A stretch of 64,000 bases of DNA from Cruorifilaria tuberocauda (taxonomy: Eukaryota; Nematoda; Chromadorea; Rhabditida; Onchocercidae). The notes below the pieces were generated by a model that saw nothing but the letters and a program-made list of their open reading frames with translations, did not search any database and was not told where the DNA came from. Positions within the stretch are counted from its first letter, which is position 1. Each line of letters begins with the position of its first letter. The DNA is taken from the NCBI GenBank assembly GCA_013365365.1, contig JABVXU010000073.1, forward strand, positions 62,001 through 126,000, read 5' to 3'. This document shows positions 13,146 through 26,420 of this stretch, in pieces. Both the position numbers and the translations under genes were made by a program.

Positions 13146-16100
13146 AAATGCGACATCTAAAACAATATAAGCACGTATGGACAAAAACGCTGTCAGTTTT
13201 TGGTTTCCTTTACTTTCTCCTCATGTTTAACGTTCAACACACCAAAAATGTACTGAAATAACTAGAGGATGGATGTACTGAAATAACTAAAGGAAATACT
13301 TGTAAAGAAACATTGCAAGATAATGAATGAAAAATAAAAGTTGTAGGATTGATACAGCACCAAAAATTAACCGAATAAAAAGATGGTCACCAATTTTTTT
13401 TCATGACAGAAAGATATGCACTTGTGGAGCACAATGAGTTAAGAAAAAAGATGTGCACGCTAAAATATAGACATTTAATCAGCCTCGTCCATTACTTGTA
13501 AAATGAAAATATTTGCATTTATGTGATTTTACATTCACAATTCGAATCGCAATTTGATCATCACGCCTCGAGCAAATAGAACTTCGGCTATTACATTTCA
13601 TAAAGATTTTTGGAGATCATTCGCTGTAACCTACTAGTTAACAAAATATTTCTGTCTTGAATAATACCAGCAATTAACAAACGACATGACTAAGCGAGAC
13701 GGTTGATATCTACCTAACACTGTAAGGCTTCTATAGAATCTATTCTGTACTTGAGTCATGCTAGTACCGTAAAAAGAGTCGTTCTAAATAAGCGCAAAAT
13801 TTTAAAATGTTCATTGAAACTCAGTAAACATATTACAGTTGTTCTCAATGCACAACTTTAAAACTTTGGAGACAAAACCGCCGCAAAAAGAAACTAATTA
13901 TAAAAACTGACTTGAGTTATCAACTACTTGTGCTCAACCTTATGCAAAAATCATTCCAAATAGTTTTTCCCTTTGATGAACTCCAATCTTGACCTATAAA
14001 ATCGATGGTATGCAAGACGATGTGCAGCACATGGTTAGGAAAGCAGATCGTATAATACAGAAATGAGAAACATCGCGAGAAATGTTGGAATGTTCAAAAA
14101 ATTTTAAATTTATTACAGTAGATGGAAAAGTGTACGACTGCTTTCTGAATAGCTATTGATAATGATAGGTGACACAACAATATAATACAGTTTTAATATA
14201 AACAATCCGATAGATTAGAGATCCTGTTATCAGAAAAAAAGATTTCAATTAAAATGCGGCAGAGAAAGAAGGAAATGAAGTGTGAAAGGTGCGAAGTTGT
14301 TAAACATGAAAGAGGAGAGGAATACTGCGCGAAAGAGGAGAGAGGAAGGAACATACTGAAACATTTATTGGTGACAACGATTAATCCTGAGCAGCAGCTG
14401 TTGCTTCACAAAATAATAGCAAAACGGGCACTAGATGCTACTACTGATTGAGCGATAGGCATAGCCCCTTAGCACCTTATTCTAAACCATGCCTCGACGT
14501 ATCACAAATTTGAAATGTTATTACACTCATTTTCACAATACCTGGAACTCCTCTTCCACAAAAAGACATCCGAGAAATGAAGTAACCTTATTTCACATTT
14601 CCAGTACTGCAAGTGATCTTTACGATGAGAACTAAATTCTGTCGTCAGAACTTCCTGTCTCGATTACATAGATTTTTGCATTGTTTAAAGGAAATGAAAC
14701 AAATAATTTAAAAACTGCTTTATTCGTTGAAAAAATCATTCTCTGTAAGAGATTTCGTAAAAAGGCTATAACTTCGAAAGTATTCGAAAAAGTTTGGGAA
14801 TTTTTAATAGATAGAAAGATAAGATTAAACACTAATGAATAATTCAAATAATCTCTTCTAATCGATGGAATACAAACATCTCTACACCATGATATAAATA
14901 TAAATCCAGATGAAAGAAGGACGTACTGCATCCTTCGCAATCAGTGACATACCTTTCGTTTTAATTAAACTACCGATGCGAATTAAATTCCCAAAGTTTG
15001 TAGCATAATGATATTTGTAAAGAGAATTTACGTGGTGTTTCGGTGATACTCAGTGCTTTTACCCTGAATTTTCACAAGATTATGTGCTGCCTATTCAGCC
15101 AATAATTATTAATTACTGATGCCTCATATTCAAAAAGGCAACTGACTTCATTCAAACGTCATATTTCTCATAGCAGGGATTATCGGAAGTCATAAAGAGC
15201 AAGGTAGAGCTCGGAATGAAAATATTATACATACATTTTGTTAGGAAAGCAAAATTGTTACACTCATATACATACATACATGAACTATATATATATATAT
15301 ACACATTATTCGCTATATATGTTTGTGCATTGACGGTCACTGCACGCTATGCATTTTTATTTATTATGCCGACTTTGTTATGCTTAAAATGGTCACTCCC
15401 AAAACACCCAGATTACAAGATATTTGTATCTCCTTCCAATAGATAACGTTTATCTAAATGTTAAGCCTAACCTAATGTTTGAAAAATTTCTACTGGTGCA
15501 TCAAAACTTCAGGAAGCTAATCCGAAATTTTAAGTTATTCGTTTCTGAATGAAGCTACTGTATCTTATCTAACTTTACGAATGCTTGTCTATCTAATATC
15601 AATCTGAATAATATAATATAAAATGATGTCATAGTTCAATCCACTACTGTATATTACCGTTAGTTGCTAGACTACGTAGTTACGATGCGTTGGATTATTT
15701 TGTATATTGTAATTCATAGCGATCGGTGAAACATTCGACGAATAGGTGCCGTATTATGCACTGGAAATATTACGAAATCCATTGATTACATTAAACGGGA
15801 TTATTCTAAAAGATAGCTTCCGAAACCTCCCTACTTATTATATAAGCCAGCTCTAGTGTGGAAGTCAATAAGCCTCTGTCTTTTTTTTTCAGAAAAATAG
15901 AGTAAATTACAGCTAAAATTGACAAAAATTTCAGGAATCACAAAACGCATGAATTTAAATATATAGCGTACTGAAATACGAAATTAGGTACAACCAAAAT
16001 TTATCCCGCTTTGCAACAAAACTAATAGTTTCGCTTCATTATTGTAACTAAGCATTATAGCATCAATAAAAGTTAGATGGACGAAAATAAGGAATGAAAA

Positions 16101-17196
16101 GATTGAAAGCGCGTGCATTGATATGCAGACAGTAAAGGAATGAAGTTTATAACAATTATGACAACGACACGATAGTTACAGAAATAATGATAATACAAAA
16201 GAGGTCAAAACTTGTTCGGGTACACCATGATCAAACAAGAAATCCGGTTTGCTAACGATCTGTGCCAACTAAATGTAACGACGATGATGGCTGTCTGGTG
16301 CATCTGCTTCCATATGATAGCCCTCCCGATAAGACACCCTTGCTCTTCGTTGTTAGCGATCAGCGAATTATTTCAATGAGGAATCTCTATTGCAGTAATT
16401 CACGACCTATTCTTCGCAAAAACATTCGTTCCTAAACGGCAAATTCTTTAAATTCAAAGAATTAGGTGGAAATTCATTGTTTCCCGAAAATGTATCGAGT
16501 AAACAGATCTCGGTATGACCTTACAACATACAATTTATTGAAAATATTTATTGAGCTAAGACGATTACTTCTTCAGACCGAAAATCTAAGTTCTTGAAAG
16601 AATGAGCTGTTATATTTTTGCGAAATTTCCACGCCAAGATTAATCCACTGCTTTTACTAAATGATTTCGAAGAAACTGCTTTTTCAAAAAGTAGTAAAAT
16701 TATGAAGTTTACAGAAAATACGGCTATTTATGCAAATACGATATATCGCAAAATGTTTATAACTACATAGGCACGAACTTGATACATTTAGGAACAAAAT
16801 AAAACAGATAGGAAACCACATTGTAAAAACATTGAGCAACGAATATGCGCAGAAATTCTTACGGATAATAAAGAAATAAAACAAACTTAAAATTTTAACT
16901 TTTCTTCGTGAAGTTGTTTACTTCCGAATATTCTTACAGCGAATGGACAAATCAGCAGTGTTAGATGACAGCAAGAATGTCCATAAACCAAATCGCTGAC
17001 AAATAGTTATATAGAAAAACGGAAGATTGGCGAAAAAGTGACACAAGATACTACGAAAGGATTCTACTATATTAAATAAAACAGATTACGAAAATTCAAG
17101 AGCTCCCAAATTATTTAAATAGAAAAATAATATTTCTTAAGAATAAGATTATATTAACAAAGTATTTCGACCATCTTATAATATATATATATATGC
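13146..17196. other. Gene-poor spacer between Bicaudal-D and UFSP2
   Basis: AT-rich sequence of about 4 kb containing the Bicaudal-D promoter region and the UFSP2 3' UTR. Open frames here (for example 14254-14451 on plus and 14632-14940 on minus) are short, AT-driven and without motifs. Small (TA)n tracts occur near 15287-15301 and 17180-17195. Confidence 0.6.
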
Positions 17197-20100
17197 TTAA
17201 ATAACATCCTGTGGCGGGATAGGTAACAGCAAATTATAGAAATATTCTTGCTTCCAAAAGTTTGGCATCTTCCAACCGCACCAGCCTTTCGTTACTATTG
17301 TTTGTAAATCCTCCTTGCCAGAATAGTGAGGATCCAAAACCAAAAAAGATGATTCACCCGTTGATTCATTGAAATCGACACCCAAAATTGTATGAGCCAA
17401 CATTCCACCACCTAAAAAATTTCGGAAACCCACTTGTGATTTTCTTCAGTTTCAAAAAAAACTGGGCAAAAGAATACGACCGAAGCTAAGAATCCTCAAT
17501 TATTAGAAATACCATATAAAAACGATTATCAAGAAACTTTGTATTTAATTTTCCGTTATTTCTTGTTGGAGTTGAAAGGAAAAATTTTGAAGTGATTTTT
17601 CCATTATGGTTTTTCCATTTTCCATTTTTCTTTGACTTTTAATCGCTTTGAATTTTCGGTGCTTTGCTTTTATTTATATTTCTACTTTTTTTAAATTATT
17701 TTTTCCGTTATTTTTTTGCTGGATCTAAGGAGTGATCTTTTTATGATTATTGTATATTACTCAAGGTTTTTGTCTTATTATTTTTAACGAATTATCTTTA
17801 TTTTTTGAACTTTTCTAGATTCTTCTTGGTGTCATTTAACTTGGTTGGGTGGGCATAATGATGCATTTTTCTACCAGATAATCTTGAAACTTACCAATCA
17901 TAACGGGTGTACCATATGTTTCAAAGTGAAGTGCCAATTGACGAATATTTCCTGCCACTTCCATGCCTGAATTTGTCGTAAGTACCCGTGATTCAATGCC
18001 AGCCATATTTTCCAAACAGTAACCAAGCTCTATAGAACCAATCCACTGTTGACTTCCCACAAACGTCGCATCTTTATCACCACACTCGTACAAACTCTCA
18101 AGTTTCAATCCCCTTTACAATTCAGACCGTACTCTGAATTTCAGAAACAGAACGACGATCTACGAATTTCATGAAAGTGAGCAGTGTTGCGTCATTTACA
18201 TACAAGTTGATGATGTACTAAATAATGAAATTAAGAAGAAAACGATAGTTACTTGCTGAATCTCACAATGAGTTGGAATGGGTTTATCGATATAACCTTG
18301 AAGAACAAACCAAGACCATAATGTTTGGAAAGAACGATAAGCACATCCCCAGCCACTGTCATCTATTCCGTCCTTTAAAGTACTGGTATTTCACTCAGAT
18401 AATTTATATTCCCGTTAAGATGAACTAAATTACAAATCAGACAAAGAAGTGAGGGTTTTGCAAGCATATGTTATTGACTTTCATTTTTTAGATGAATCTT
18501 TAAAAATGCCAAAGTAGAGGAAAGACATTTAAGTAACTCCACTTTATAAAGTATTTGACTTTAAAAAAAATAAACCTGCATATAGTGGTGGTAGTTGTAT
18601 GAGCCACTAATAATATATACTTTTCCTTTTGGCTTATCTGTAAAGAATAACAATGTCTGATAAAAGACGCTGCAGTTTTAATAATTTCTGTTAGAGGCCA
18701 GAAGGAGTGCAAAAAAGCTAACTTCGCTTAGCTTCGGAAGTTGCATTATTAATCATTATAAAATAAATGTACCACATGACAAAATAAATAATGCTACTTG
18801 GAATAAGGATGAAAAACTGTCTAAAGAAAAAGAACTAATTTGAGAAAACCAAACTGAAATTCTTACAAGATTTGATATGTAAATGAGGATTTTGCAATAA
18901 TTCTTGCATTCCAGGTTTAAAATGAAGAGACTGGGTAGGTCTCAACATCGGTCTGTCAGAAGGAAGATTGAAAATACGGTGAAGCTTTGCACGATAATTT
19001 CCTTAAAAAACTTTCGCAAATAATAAATCAAATAATGAGATAAGGGCTGATGAACCCGAAATAAAGTTGAATGATTCTTTCCAAAATAATTTGATAAAAC
19101 ATACGTAACACCGCGTCATCATGGATTACAGGATAAACCACCGACAATAATCCATCGTTCGTCGAAAACACACCGCATCTCACATTTGTTAAACGCTGGA
19201 ACAGTTATTCAGATTAATTTATAATTACACAAATTTTAATCTCGAACACTTCACACACTTTCCACAATTTATCAATTAGCTTTGCAGATTTAATGAAGAA
19301 CAAAAATAACGCAGAAAAGTTTTTTGTGAAAGTTGAAAATAGCTTCAAAAGAAACTATAATTCACTTTAAAGATCTAAAACCAACTTCGGAATTAAAGTT
19401 GACAAATTCGCATAAACATCGTTCAATGAGATATACTGTTCTTTTCAAAGCTCGTCGCAATAAATTGAGAATTTCTGCAGGACTGTTACCGGACTGTACC
19501 TCAGCCATCGATGTTAACTTGGCTCTTATGTTGCAAAATAAAGTAGGATCTATAACTAACTCTTTTTATCTCAACTGACAACCTAAGATTTTACTTTAAT
19601 TAGAAAGTCTCACTGAAATAGGGTACATGATTTGCTTATAAAAACTATTTTGTGCTCATAAAAATAGCGTCGCCGTATTTTTCTACATTGAAAGACAATA
19701 CACTTTTTTTTCATTATAAGATGTATAAACCACAAAACCTTTCCTAATTTTTACAATTGGAACAAGTTTTGGTAAAGAGTCATCAGATTCCTTCTTGAGT
19801 GGTATTAGTGGCGTGATATTCACAAATTTCTGCAACAGTTTTCCTGAGCACACGAAATCAAATAATGCACTAGAAAAACTGAAAAAAAAATTTCAAAAAT
19901 TTGAGGCTATAAACAGTTCAGGAAACTTCATAGCAAATGACATACCCTTCCATTGGATAAATATCCACTTATTTGCAACATTTCACCGCTAAGCTGTTTC
20001 ATATTAGCCACCTTACCTCCACTGATGATAAAGTTATTACTCGAAATTACGAAATATAAGGAATCGATATTATCCAGTTCAGCAGTGAAAGCACTACTTA

Positions 20101-21003
20101 TTTCTTCAAGGAGTTTCCCATTTTCACTTATATCGATATTCAGATTTAGACACAGTGATGTTTGGATTAATAAACTATGGCCAGGTTTCGTAGAAGATGG
20201 TCTGCAATATGCAATGTTAAACACAATATCTCCAATAACATTCTGAATTAGACTTATCGCTCCATAAAAAAATAATACCTTAAATCAATCTTTTTGTTCA
20301 ATTTTATGATGCTATCAATATCTCGAGCTTCGAGTGATATTATATCAGCAAACAGTAACAAAAATCCTTCCGTATCTTCCACGGATACAGCTAATGAATT
20401 CAAATCGAAAGGATATTCCACATTGATGAGGGATAAACAACCAAGAAATGTAATATCTGAAAACCAAAACTATTTAATTTATTGTCAACAGATCATCATC
20501 TGCCAAAGCTGCATATGCCTAACGATCTTTATGTTTCGGAACAGTCGACCGACTTACATCAACCAAAAAACACGCGTTTGTTCACGCTAATTCAACGCTG
20601 ATTTTTACTAACTATATCTTTCCCTGCTATACTTTTGAAACTTACTTGAAGGTAACGAACTCTCAATAAAACGTATAAGGTCCAATGCAGCATTAAAATC
20701 TGATAAACCACCAAACAAAACGTTTGTTATGTCTCCCAATGAAACGCTACCAAACAAGAGAGCAACAACGACCTCATCTTCCTGATACTTACAGCTGTTG
20801 ATATAATTCTAAAAATTAAATACATTAAATATGTTTAAAAAAATGCATATTTTAAAGTAAAAATACACTCCGTCTATATTCAAACTGAAATGAAAATTAG
20901 GTACTGCAATACAAACTAATTCAGTTAGCTCGTTTGTTAAATCTGACACTATTCGAAATGATCCTAGAGATTCAAAACCCTTAGTATGAAAGGTTAAACT
21001 CAT
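17197..21003 (-). CDS. odr-8: UFM1-specific protease 2 (UFSP2 / ODR-8)
   Basis: Cysteine protease that matures UFM1 and removes it from substrates; in C. elegans the orthologue is ER-associated and needed for odorant-receptor folding. Exons: 21003-20869, 20808-20646, 20456-19946 (with a frame break), 19829-19739, 19549-19437, 19195-19105, 19001-18867, 18637-18576, 18372-18253, 18096-17895, 17411-17197; about 612 residues if one base is restored. The C-terminal catalytic domain is clear: YNYHHYMQ, then [10 protein letters not shown] with the nucleophile Cys (codon 18343-18345), [30 protein letters not shown] with the Asp and His, and GWCGWK. The Tyr twelve residues before the Cys (in HHYMQ), which forms the oxyanion hole in the family, is present. 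The acceptor of the penultimate exon (ACTTGAG before 18096) is pyrimidine-poor but is the only one giving the family spacing. The N-terminal half is divergent and its exons are less certain. Confidence 0.92.
20254..20285 (-). other. Reading-frame break in UFSP2 exon 3 at an A7/T7 run
   Basis: Upstream coding ends at a TAA near 20254 and downstream coding is closed by a TGA near 20285, so the frame must shift between them. A run of seven T on the coding strand (20266-20272) lies in this overlap; one extra T would join both frames. The only GT-AG pair restoring frame would be a 26-nt intron, too short. Confidence 0.75.
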
Positions 21004-21007
21004 TTCT

Positions 21008-21040
21008 CTATCCCAACATTCTCCACTGGAAAAGAAACTG
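21008..21040 (-). promoter_or_regulatory. Probable spliced-leader acceptor and 3-codon upstream ORF of UFSP2
   Basis: On the minus strand TTTCTTTTCCAG ends at 21026, giving a 22-nt leader before the UFSP2 ATG. Within the leader a minimal upstream ORF, ATG TTG GGA TAG, occupies 21019-21008. Such an ORF could lower translation of the main frame; its use is inferred. Confidence 0.5.
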
Positions 21041-22444
21041 GTATTACCTCAAACAAATGGTCGAAATTGACTTTCCACATCTAATATAGTTCTAATCTGA
21101 AAGAACTTGAGCCATATGTATGATTTATCAAAAGAACCAAATGCAGCATTAAACTTAAATTTAATACTTTTGCACGGAACGGACCGCTTCTCCCATCTTC
21201 ACGTTGATGTACGTCGGTTTAATTCACTAATCAGTATGAGGTTCACTTCAAGTTAATATATGAACATAAAATATTTCAACTCGCAATATTCCCCACAAAC
21301 ATTAGGAAGTCTTTAGATTCTTTAATTTCAAAAACAATTAAGAAGCATAAAAAAGTTCGTGAATATTCCTAGGAGCATATTAACTTACCGGCAATTAATT
21401 CAAACCAAGACACTTTAATGAATATGAAGAAAATCTATAAAAGCCCCAGCAATATTTCTACCATTACCAAACACAATTTAATGAGTATTTACTGCTTATT
21501 TCAAAAATTTCAGTTTAAATGCATGACTTTCGTAGCAATGAGATCATTACTGAGTCAACTATACTGAACTCCTGTATTGGAAATGCAGTTGTGTAATGAA
21601 ATGCACGTACTCCATTAGCCTCATAATTCTGCTACCTTACAGTTTACAGTAGGTAAAGACGCCCAGTATATTCACATCAAAAAAAATTCATAATGTAAAC
21701 ATCATATTCCGCCTCTTTCTCACGGTGCTTTTGATGAGCAACGATAGATGATGCATAAATGTACTAGAAAAAAAATGACAACGCAGCTACAATAATGATT
21801 ATTTTTTATCATGCACAAGCTGAATACGTTGGTCACATTGTAATAAAACTATCTCATTCAAGGAAAGCTCCAAATAAATGATAAATAGTACTCTTTTTAC
21901 ACATAGTACTGCTGCGGAACAACGATAAATTCGTCTGAGTGACAACAGTAAATATAAGCAAATCAAACTCCAGAAGACAATAAAACTTAAAGTGTTCATG
22001 AAATATTCATGAAATATGATGAAAATGGATATTTCTCCTTTCATGTGACACAAAAATATTTTTAGGAAAAAAACTGAGTGAAATATAAAAAAGTGATACA
22101 TTTGACTAAAATAGTTATACAAGTTACAAACTTCGAATTAAGGAACCTTCAACAAGGAAAGATGTTCTGCATAATTACAGAAGTGGTTCCCACGATACAT
22201 TAATTGTAAGACTGAAGATCGAAGAAATTCTTAATGATCAAACGATGGAATGCGTCAATGATAATTACAGTTGCATTAGTATTAAACCCTACACAAGTAC
22301 CGGTTATATCAGAAATCATTGAATTAATATAAATTCCATGATATAAAGCAAACAATTACTGCTAACACAGCTTGCTAAATATTGACATAAAAATAAGGGA
22401 GACAAGTGGAAGTGATAAACATTTAAGAAAACGTTGCTGAGAAC
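21041..22444. other. Spacer between UFSP2 start and VHA-11 3' end
   Basis: AT-rich, no supported gene. The longest open frame, 21799-22122 on minus, is rich in Phe, Ile and Leu from poly-A/T-like sequence and has no motif. The spacer should hold the VHA-11 3' UTR and UFSP2 promoter; at about 1.4 kb it is too long for a typical tight nematode operon gap. Confidence 0.55.
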
Positions 22445-25425
22445 TTATCTCTTCGTGTTGGTAAAGTCGATATTTATCTTGAAGAAAACATACGGATAAT
22501 AATCATGCATACCCAACGACATCAATATTGGATTATCTTCAATAGCCTAAAAATTAAAATGAGAAAAATTTTTTGAGTAATTGGGAACTATAAGAAAATA
22601 TAAAAATTCAGAAAAAAAATCGGCCAATTATTCAGTATGTTTGAGAATAAAAACCTCAATCGGACCAGCTGCAGATGTATCCAAATGCAAATAAAGATTG
22701 TGAAGTGATGCTCGTAATTTCTTATGCGAATTCTTATTTGGTTCTATGACTGTTGCTTGAAAGTTTACGGGTAGACCGTATCTAAAAAATTAAATATCAG
22801 CAAATTAACATCTATAAAATAAATCGATTATCCTGCTGAAGCAGATGATATTCTAAAAACTATTAAATGCAATAATGCCTTAAGACTGAAATCGACTTCG
22901 ATATGTCGATAACCTCTTAAAAGAAATAACAAGAGACATGTAATGATTAGCAGATTACTACACTTGATGGATCTAAGCTACAACAAAACTATCAATATAT
23001 GAATATCCATTTTTGAATTTATGATGGAAATATAGATCTCAAATAATGTTTACCTGAGAACACTTTCAACAAACACTCGCAACGCTTTAACATGAACAAA
23101 GGCAGAGAAAATTTCTCCAAAATTGATTTTCAGCCATCGAACTAGGGGGGCATATTGACGCTGCTTCTCCTGTATCAGCTTATCGCGCTCATTACGACCT
23201 ATTTTCAGAGATTCTTCATCATAAACAAAATCGCGGACAATGAACCTAAACAAAAGCTGTTGCTATTATGTATACTGAAGTTTCCCTTTCTCCTATTACA
23301 AATTAAAAAAATACAAACTGGTATTAACTAAAACAAATATAACTGAAGATATATTTATGAAGTGGTTATACGAATTAATTACGATTGCATTTTTATAGCT
23401 ATATCCACTTACTTGTTCTCTCTGCAATGTGTTTTGTATTCATCAATTACTTTTTTGAACAACGTAACAGAGAATAACATCTGATCACCATCTTCAGTAA
23501 TTAAGCGGCTTGATCCAGGTACCACCATATCAGATAATGTTTCATACTTTTGCTGCCATTCCTTTGACAATGTTCTGTTTGAAAAAAAATGAAAAAAGTA
23601 CTGTTCTTTTATGAAGTGCGAAATACAACAAAGCAAAATAAATTAAAATCAAATTATTATAACGATGCTGGCTTTTACTGAGATCTCTATTATTTCGTGA
23701 GAAAACAAGAGAAAAACACACTATACTGCGTTTCAAAAAAAACTTAGTACTTTCATTAAAACAGCGATAGCACTGATAGCAATAAAAAAATAACAAAGAA
23801 CAAACAAGTATAATTGGCAAGAGGATAAATGTATATAAAATTAAAAATTATGTTTCCGAAGGATATGGTTAAAGTCATTCAATGAAAATAAACTCTTAAA
23901 CGCACTTTGGTATAACCACTAGCAACGTTTGTAGGTATTCTGAATTGAGGATAAAATCATCAGCCTTCACGATTTCTGACAAATCTTTCGTTAGCAAACT
24001 TCCTCTTAAAAGAAAATTTAATATTTCTATAATTAAACATAAATTCGTAAAAATACATAAATTCGCTCTTTTAAACTAATTTTTCATGTCAACTACAACA
24101 GAGACCATTCTATCCCAAACGATGCCTTATTTTCACTTATTTGTTTTCCATGTTTATCATACAGACTGTTTTCGGAAGTAATCGTGTATTCAAGGATGTT
24201 AATGATTATTATGTCTTTGAACAATGAAACTTCTAGCATTTTTTTAAAACTTTTAATGAATATGAAAAATCAAATTATGTCTGAAACATACGTAGTTTTT
24301 CGGTCGATTGATGCAAGACTATTCTTGAGATTACTGTAAGTAGTAGATTTCGTTTTCAAATCATTGTCAATCTGGGTAATTTGCTGAAAATTAAAATGCT
24401 ATGTTTAGTAAAAATTTGCAAATTTAACTTTGAAAAGCTGATTTTACCTTTCCAATAATATCACTCAGTACTTTCAGAGACTGCTTTAAGGGATATTTTG
24501 CACCTTCCCATTGGAACTTGGTAACATAAGTTTTCACGTCTTCTGAAAAGAAAGTCGAACGTATGGAATATAAGTGAGACTGGATTCGGAAATTTTTTTG
24601 CAAAATATTTAAAACAGCTTAAGCTTAATTAAAAGAGAATGTATCATTCTATACAAAATTAGATTACACGATCAAGTTTAAACTCACTGCCACTAACAAC
24701 AAGATTTTCCTGCAATTTATCTTGCTCGTCTTCCAGAACATCAGCGAAGTATTGCGTTAGTTTTCGTGTCACTCTAAAAAATATATTAAATTAGATAGGA
24801 ATATAGACCAGTGTAATCCAGAACTGCTAGCTGGAGAAATATTAAAGAAAAGGAAAATAATTCATGCACATACTGTTCTGCAGCAGTATCCAATTTGGCC
24901 AAGTCATCAGATAAACCAACCAATTGATCCAAAGTCCCTACCTGCAATAACAATTTAGCTCAACTTGTCAATAAAATATCTCTAAATTCTTAAATACCAG
25001 GTCCATAAATAATGAAAAGTAATTGTGAGGATCCTCGCTATTCCAAGTATTCTTTTTCCAAAATTGAGTAAAACTTATCGTCAAAATCTTACCCTGACAG
25101 ACAGGCACGCTAGTATAGTAGTCTGGGACACATCAGAACTCTCAGATTAACTCTCTAATTTATAATCTATTTTCTGCCCCTAATATAAACACAATATAAA
25201 TGCCACTTGCTTAAAAGCATATGCAAAGTGAAGTATCCTTTAATGTTATGTTGATATAACTAACTGAAAGGACACATGAAAACAATTTACTTTCAAATCA
25301 GGAACATTGAATTTATAGTTGACAGACATACTGCCAGTCATGCGATTCAATTTATCCCATGTTTCCTGAGGGGAGCCCTCATTTGGTGCTGAAATCAACC
25401 ACAGATCTCCTGGAGCAAAAGACAT
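22445..25425 (-). CDS. vha-11: V-type proton ATPase subunit C
   Basis: Cytosolic V1 subunit that bridges the peripheral stalks and the membrane sector, controlling assembly of the pump that acidifies endosomes, lysosomes and apical surfaces. Exons: 25425-25291, 24941-24874, 24773-24688, 24542-24448, 24383-24292, 24004-23906, 23574-23413, 23245-23054, 22781-22655, 22546-22445; every phase joins and the product is 385 residues, matching the family length closely. Conserved stretches in order: [94 protein letters not shown] and C-terminal [11 protein letters not shown]. The start is the first in-frame ATG, five bases after a probable trans-splice acceptor. No key segment is missing. Confidence 0.97.
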
Positions 25426-25440
25426 CCCACCTGTAATGAC
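25426..25440 (-). promoter_or_regulatory. Probable spliced-leader acceptor of vha-11
   Basis: CATTACAG on the minus strand ends at 25431, leaving a five-base leader before the ATG. This arrangement is typical of SL trans-splicing in nematodes. Confidence 0.6.
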
Positions 25441-26420
25441 AGAGTGAACCTCAATCGAATTAAGGCACAATTGACACTAAGGAACTGAATGGGCCCCGAA
25501 TCAGCCTTACAACTCATATCCCTATTACTACATCTATTGCTCTGTTACAAGTCGGTCTCCCCGAACAATGACCAAAGATCAAATACGGTAGTAGGGAATC
25601 GTTATGAAAATCACTAAAGAGCGCCAATGTGGTATCCGCGAAGTAATGTTCCGCATCCAAGAACTTTTTTGGCTTAGAAATAATTCATGTGGGTGCCACA
25701 TGGAAACCTGGGTCAAATGACATAAAGTACTTCCAGTCTATATGACCTCAAACTACCAGTGCTCACCACCTGCTAGAGTTTGAAGCCCTGCCCGAATTCT
25801 CGGTCTACTCTTTAGCAAAACTACTCACATATATCCAAGCTTCACAGAAGTTAATTCCCTCAACTTGGGATTTCGATCTGGTAACTAATCATAAACTCCC
25901 AATTCTCTTTCCAGGTAATGCGATGTTTTATAATGAAAAATGGTGTTCTGGATACAATGAAATACCTCTATCGCGTCAAGAATCTGCCATTCCCAAATAC
26001 CTTCAGCCGTTTTGCACAGTGTGCTCCAATGGAAAACGATTAATACAGCATGATAGATTTTATTTATGGAGAAACAAAATAAATCAACAATACGAAAAAC
26101 AAAAACATACAATCACCGGATAAAATTTTAAGATTCGTTAACCTGAATTTGGGAAACAAACTTCTAAAACCCTGTACTCCTTGTCCACAAGATAAAACGT
26201 TATGACATTTTGTACGTTTCTGAACTACTTGACCTGAGGTATTTTTTTAAGGTGGTCTTTTAATAAAACATAATAAAAAAATTTGGATAGCCGAAATGAA
26301 CAAGAAAACAAAAATTATCCTCCTTGAATGATTTAATCTGCGTAATTCAAAACGCCTCCGCAGAGGAAAAAAATTGATACAATTAAAAATCTTGAATATA
26401 ACTGGAAGAGCCAAATACAT
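25441..26420. other. Spacer between VHA-11 and GAR1 with a compositionally distinct patch
   Basis: About 1 kb. The part 25480-25870 is visibly less AT-rich than its surroundings, has no long open frame on either strand and does not resemble a gene; it may be a degraded interspersed repeat. Two overlapping open frames at 25885-26123 lie on opposite strands and show no motifs. The gap also holds the GAR1 3' UTR. Confidence 0.5.
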
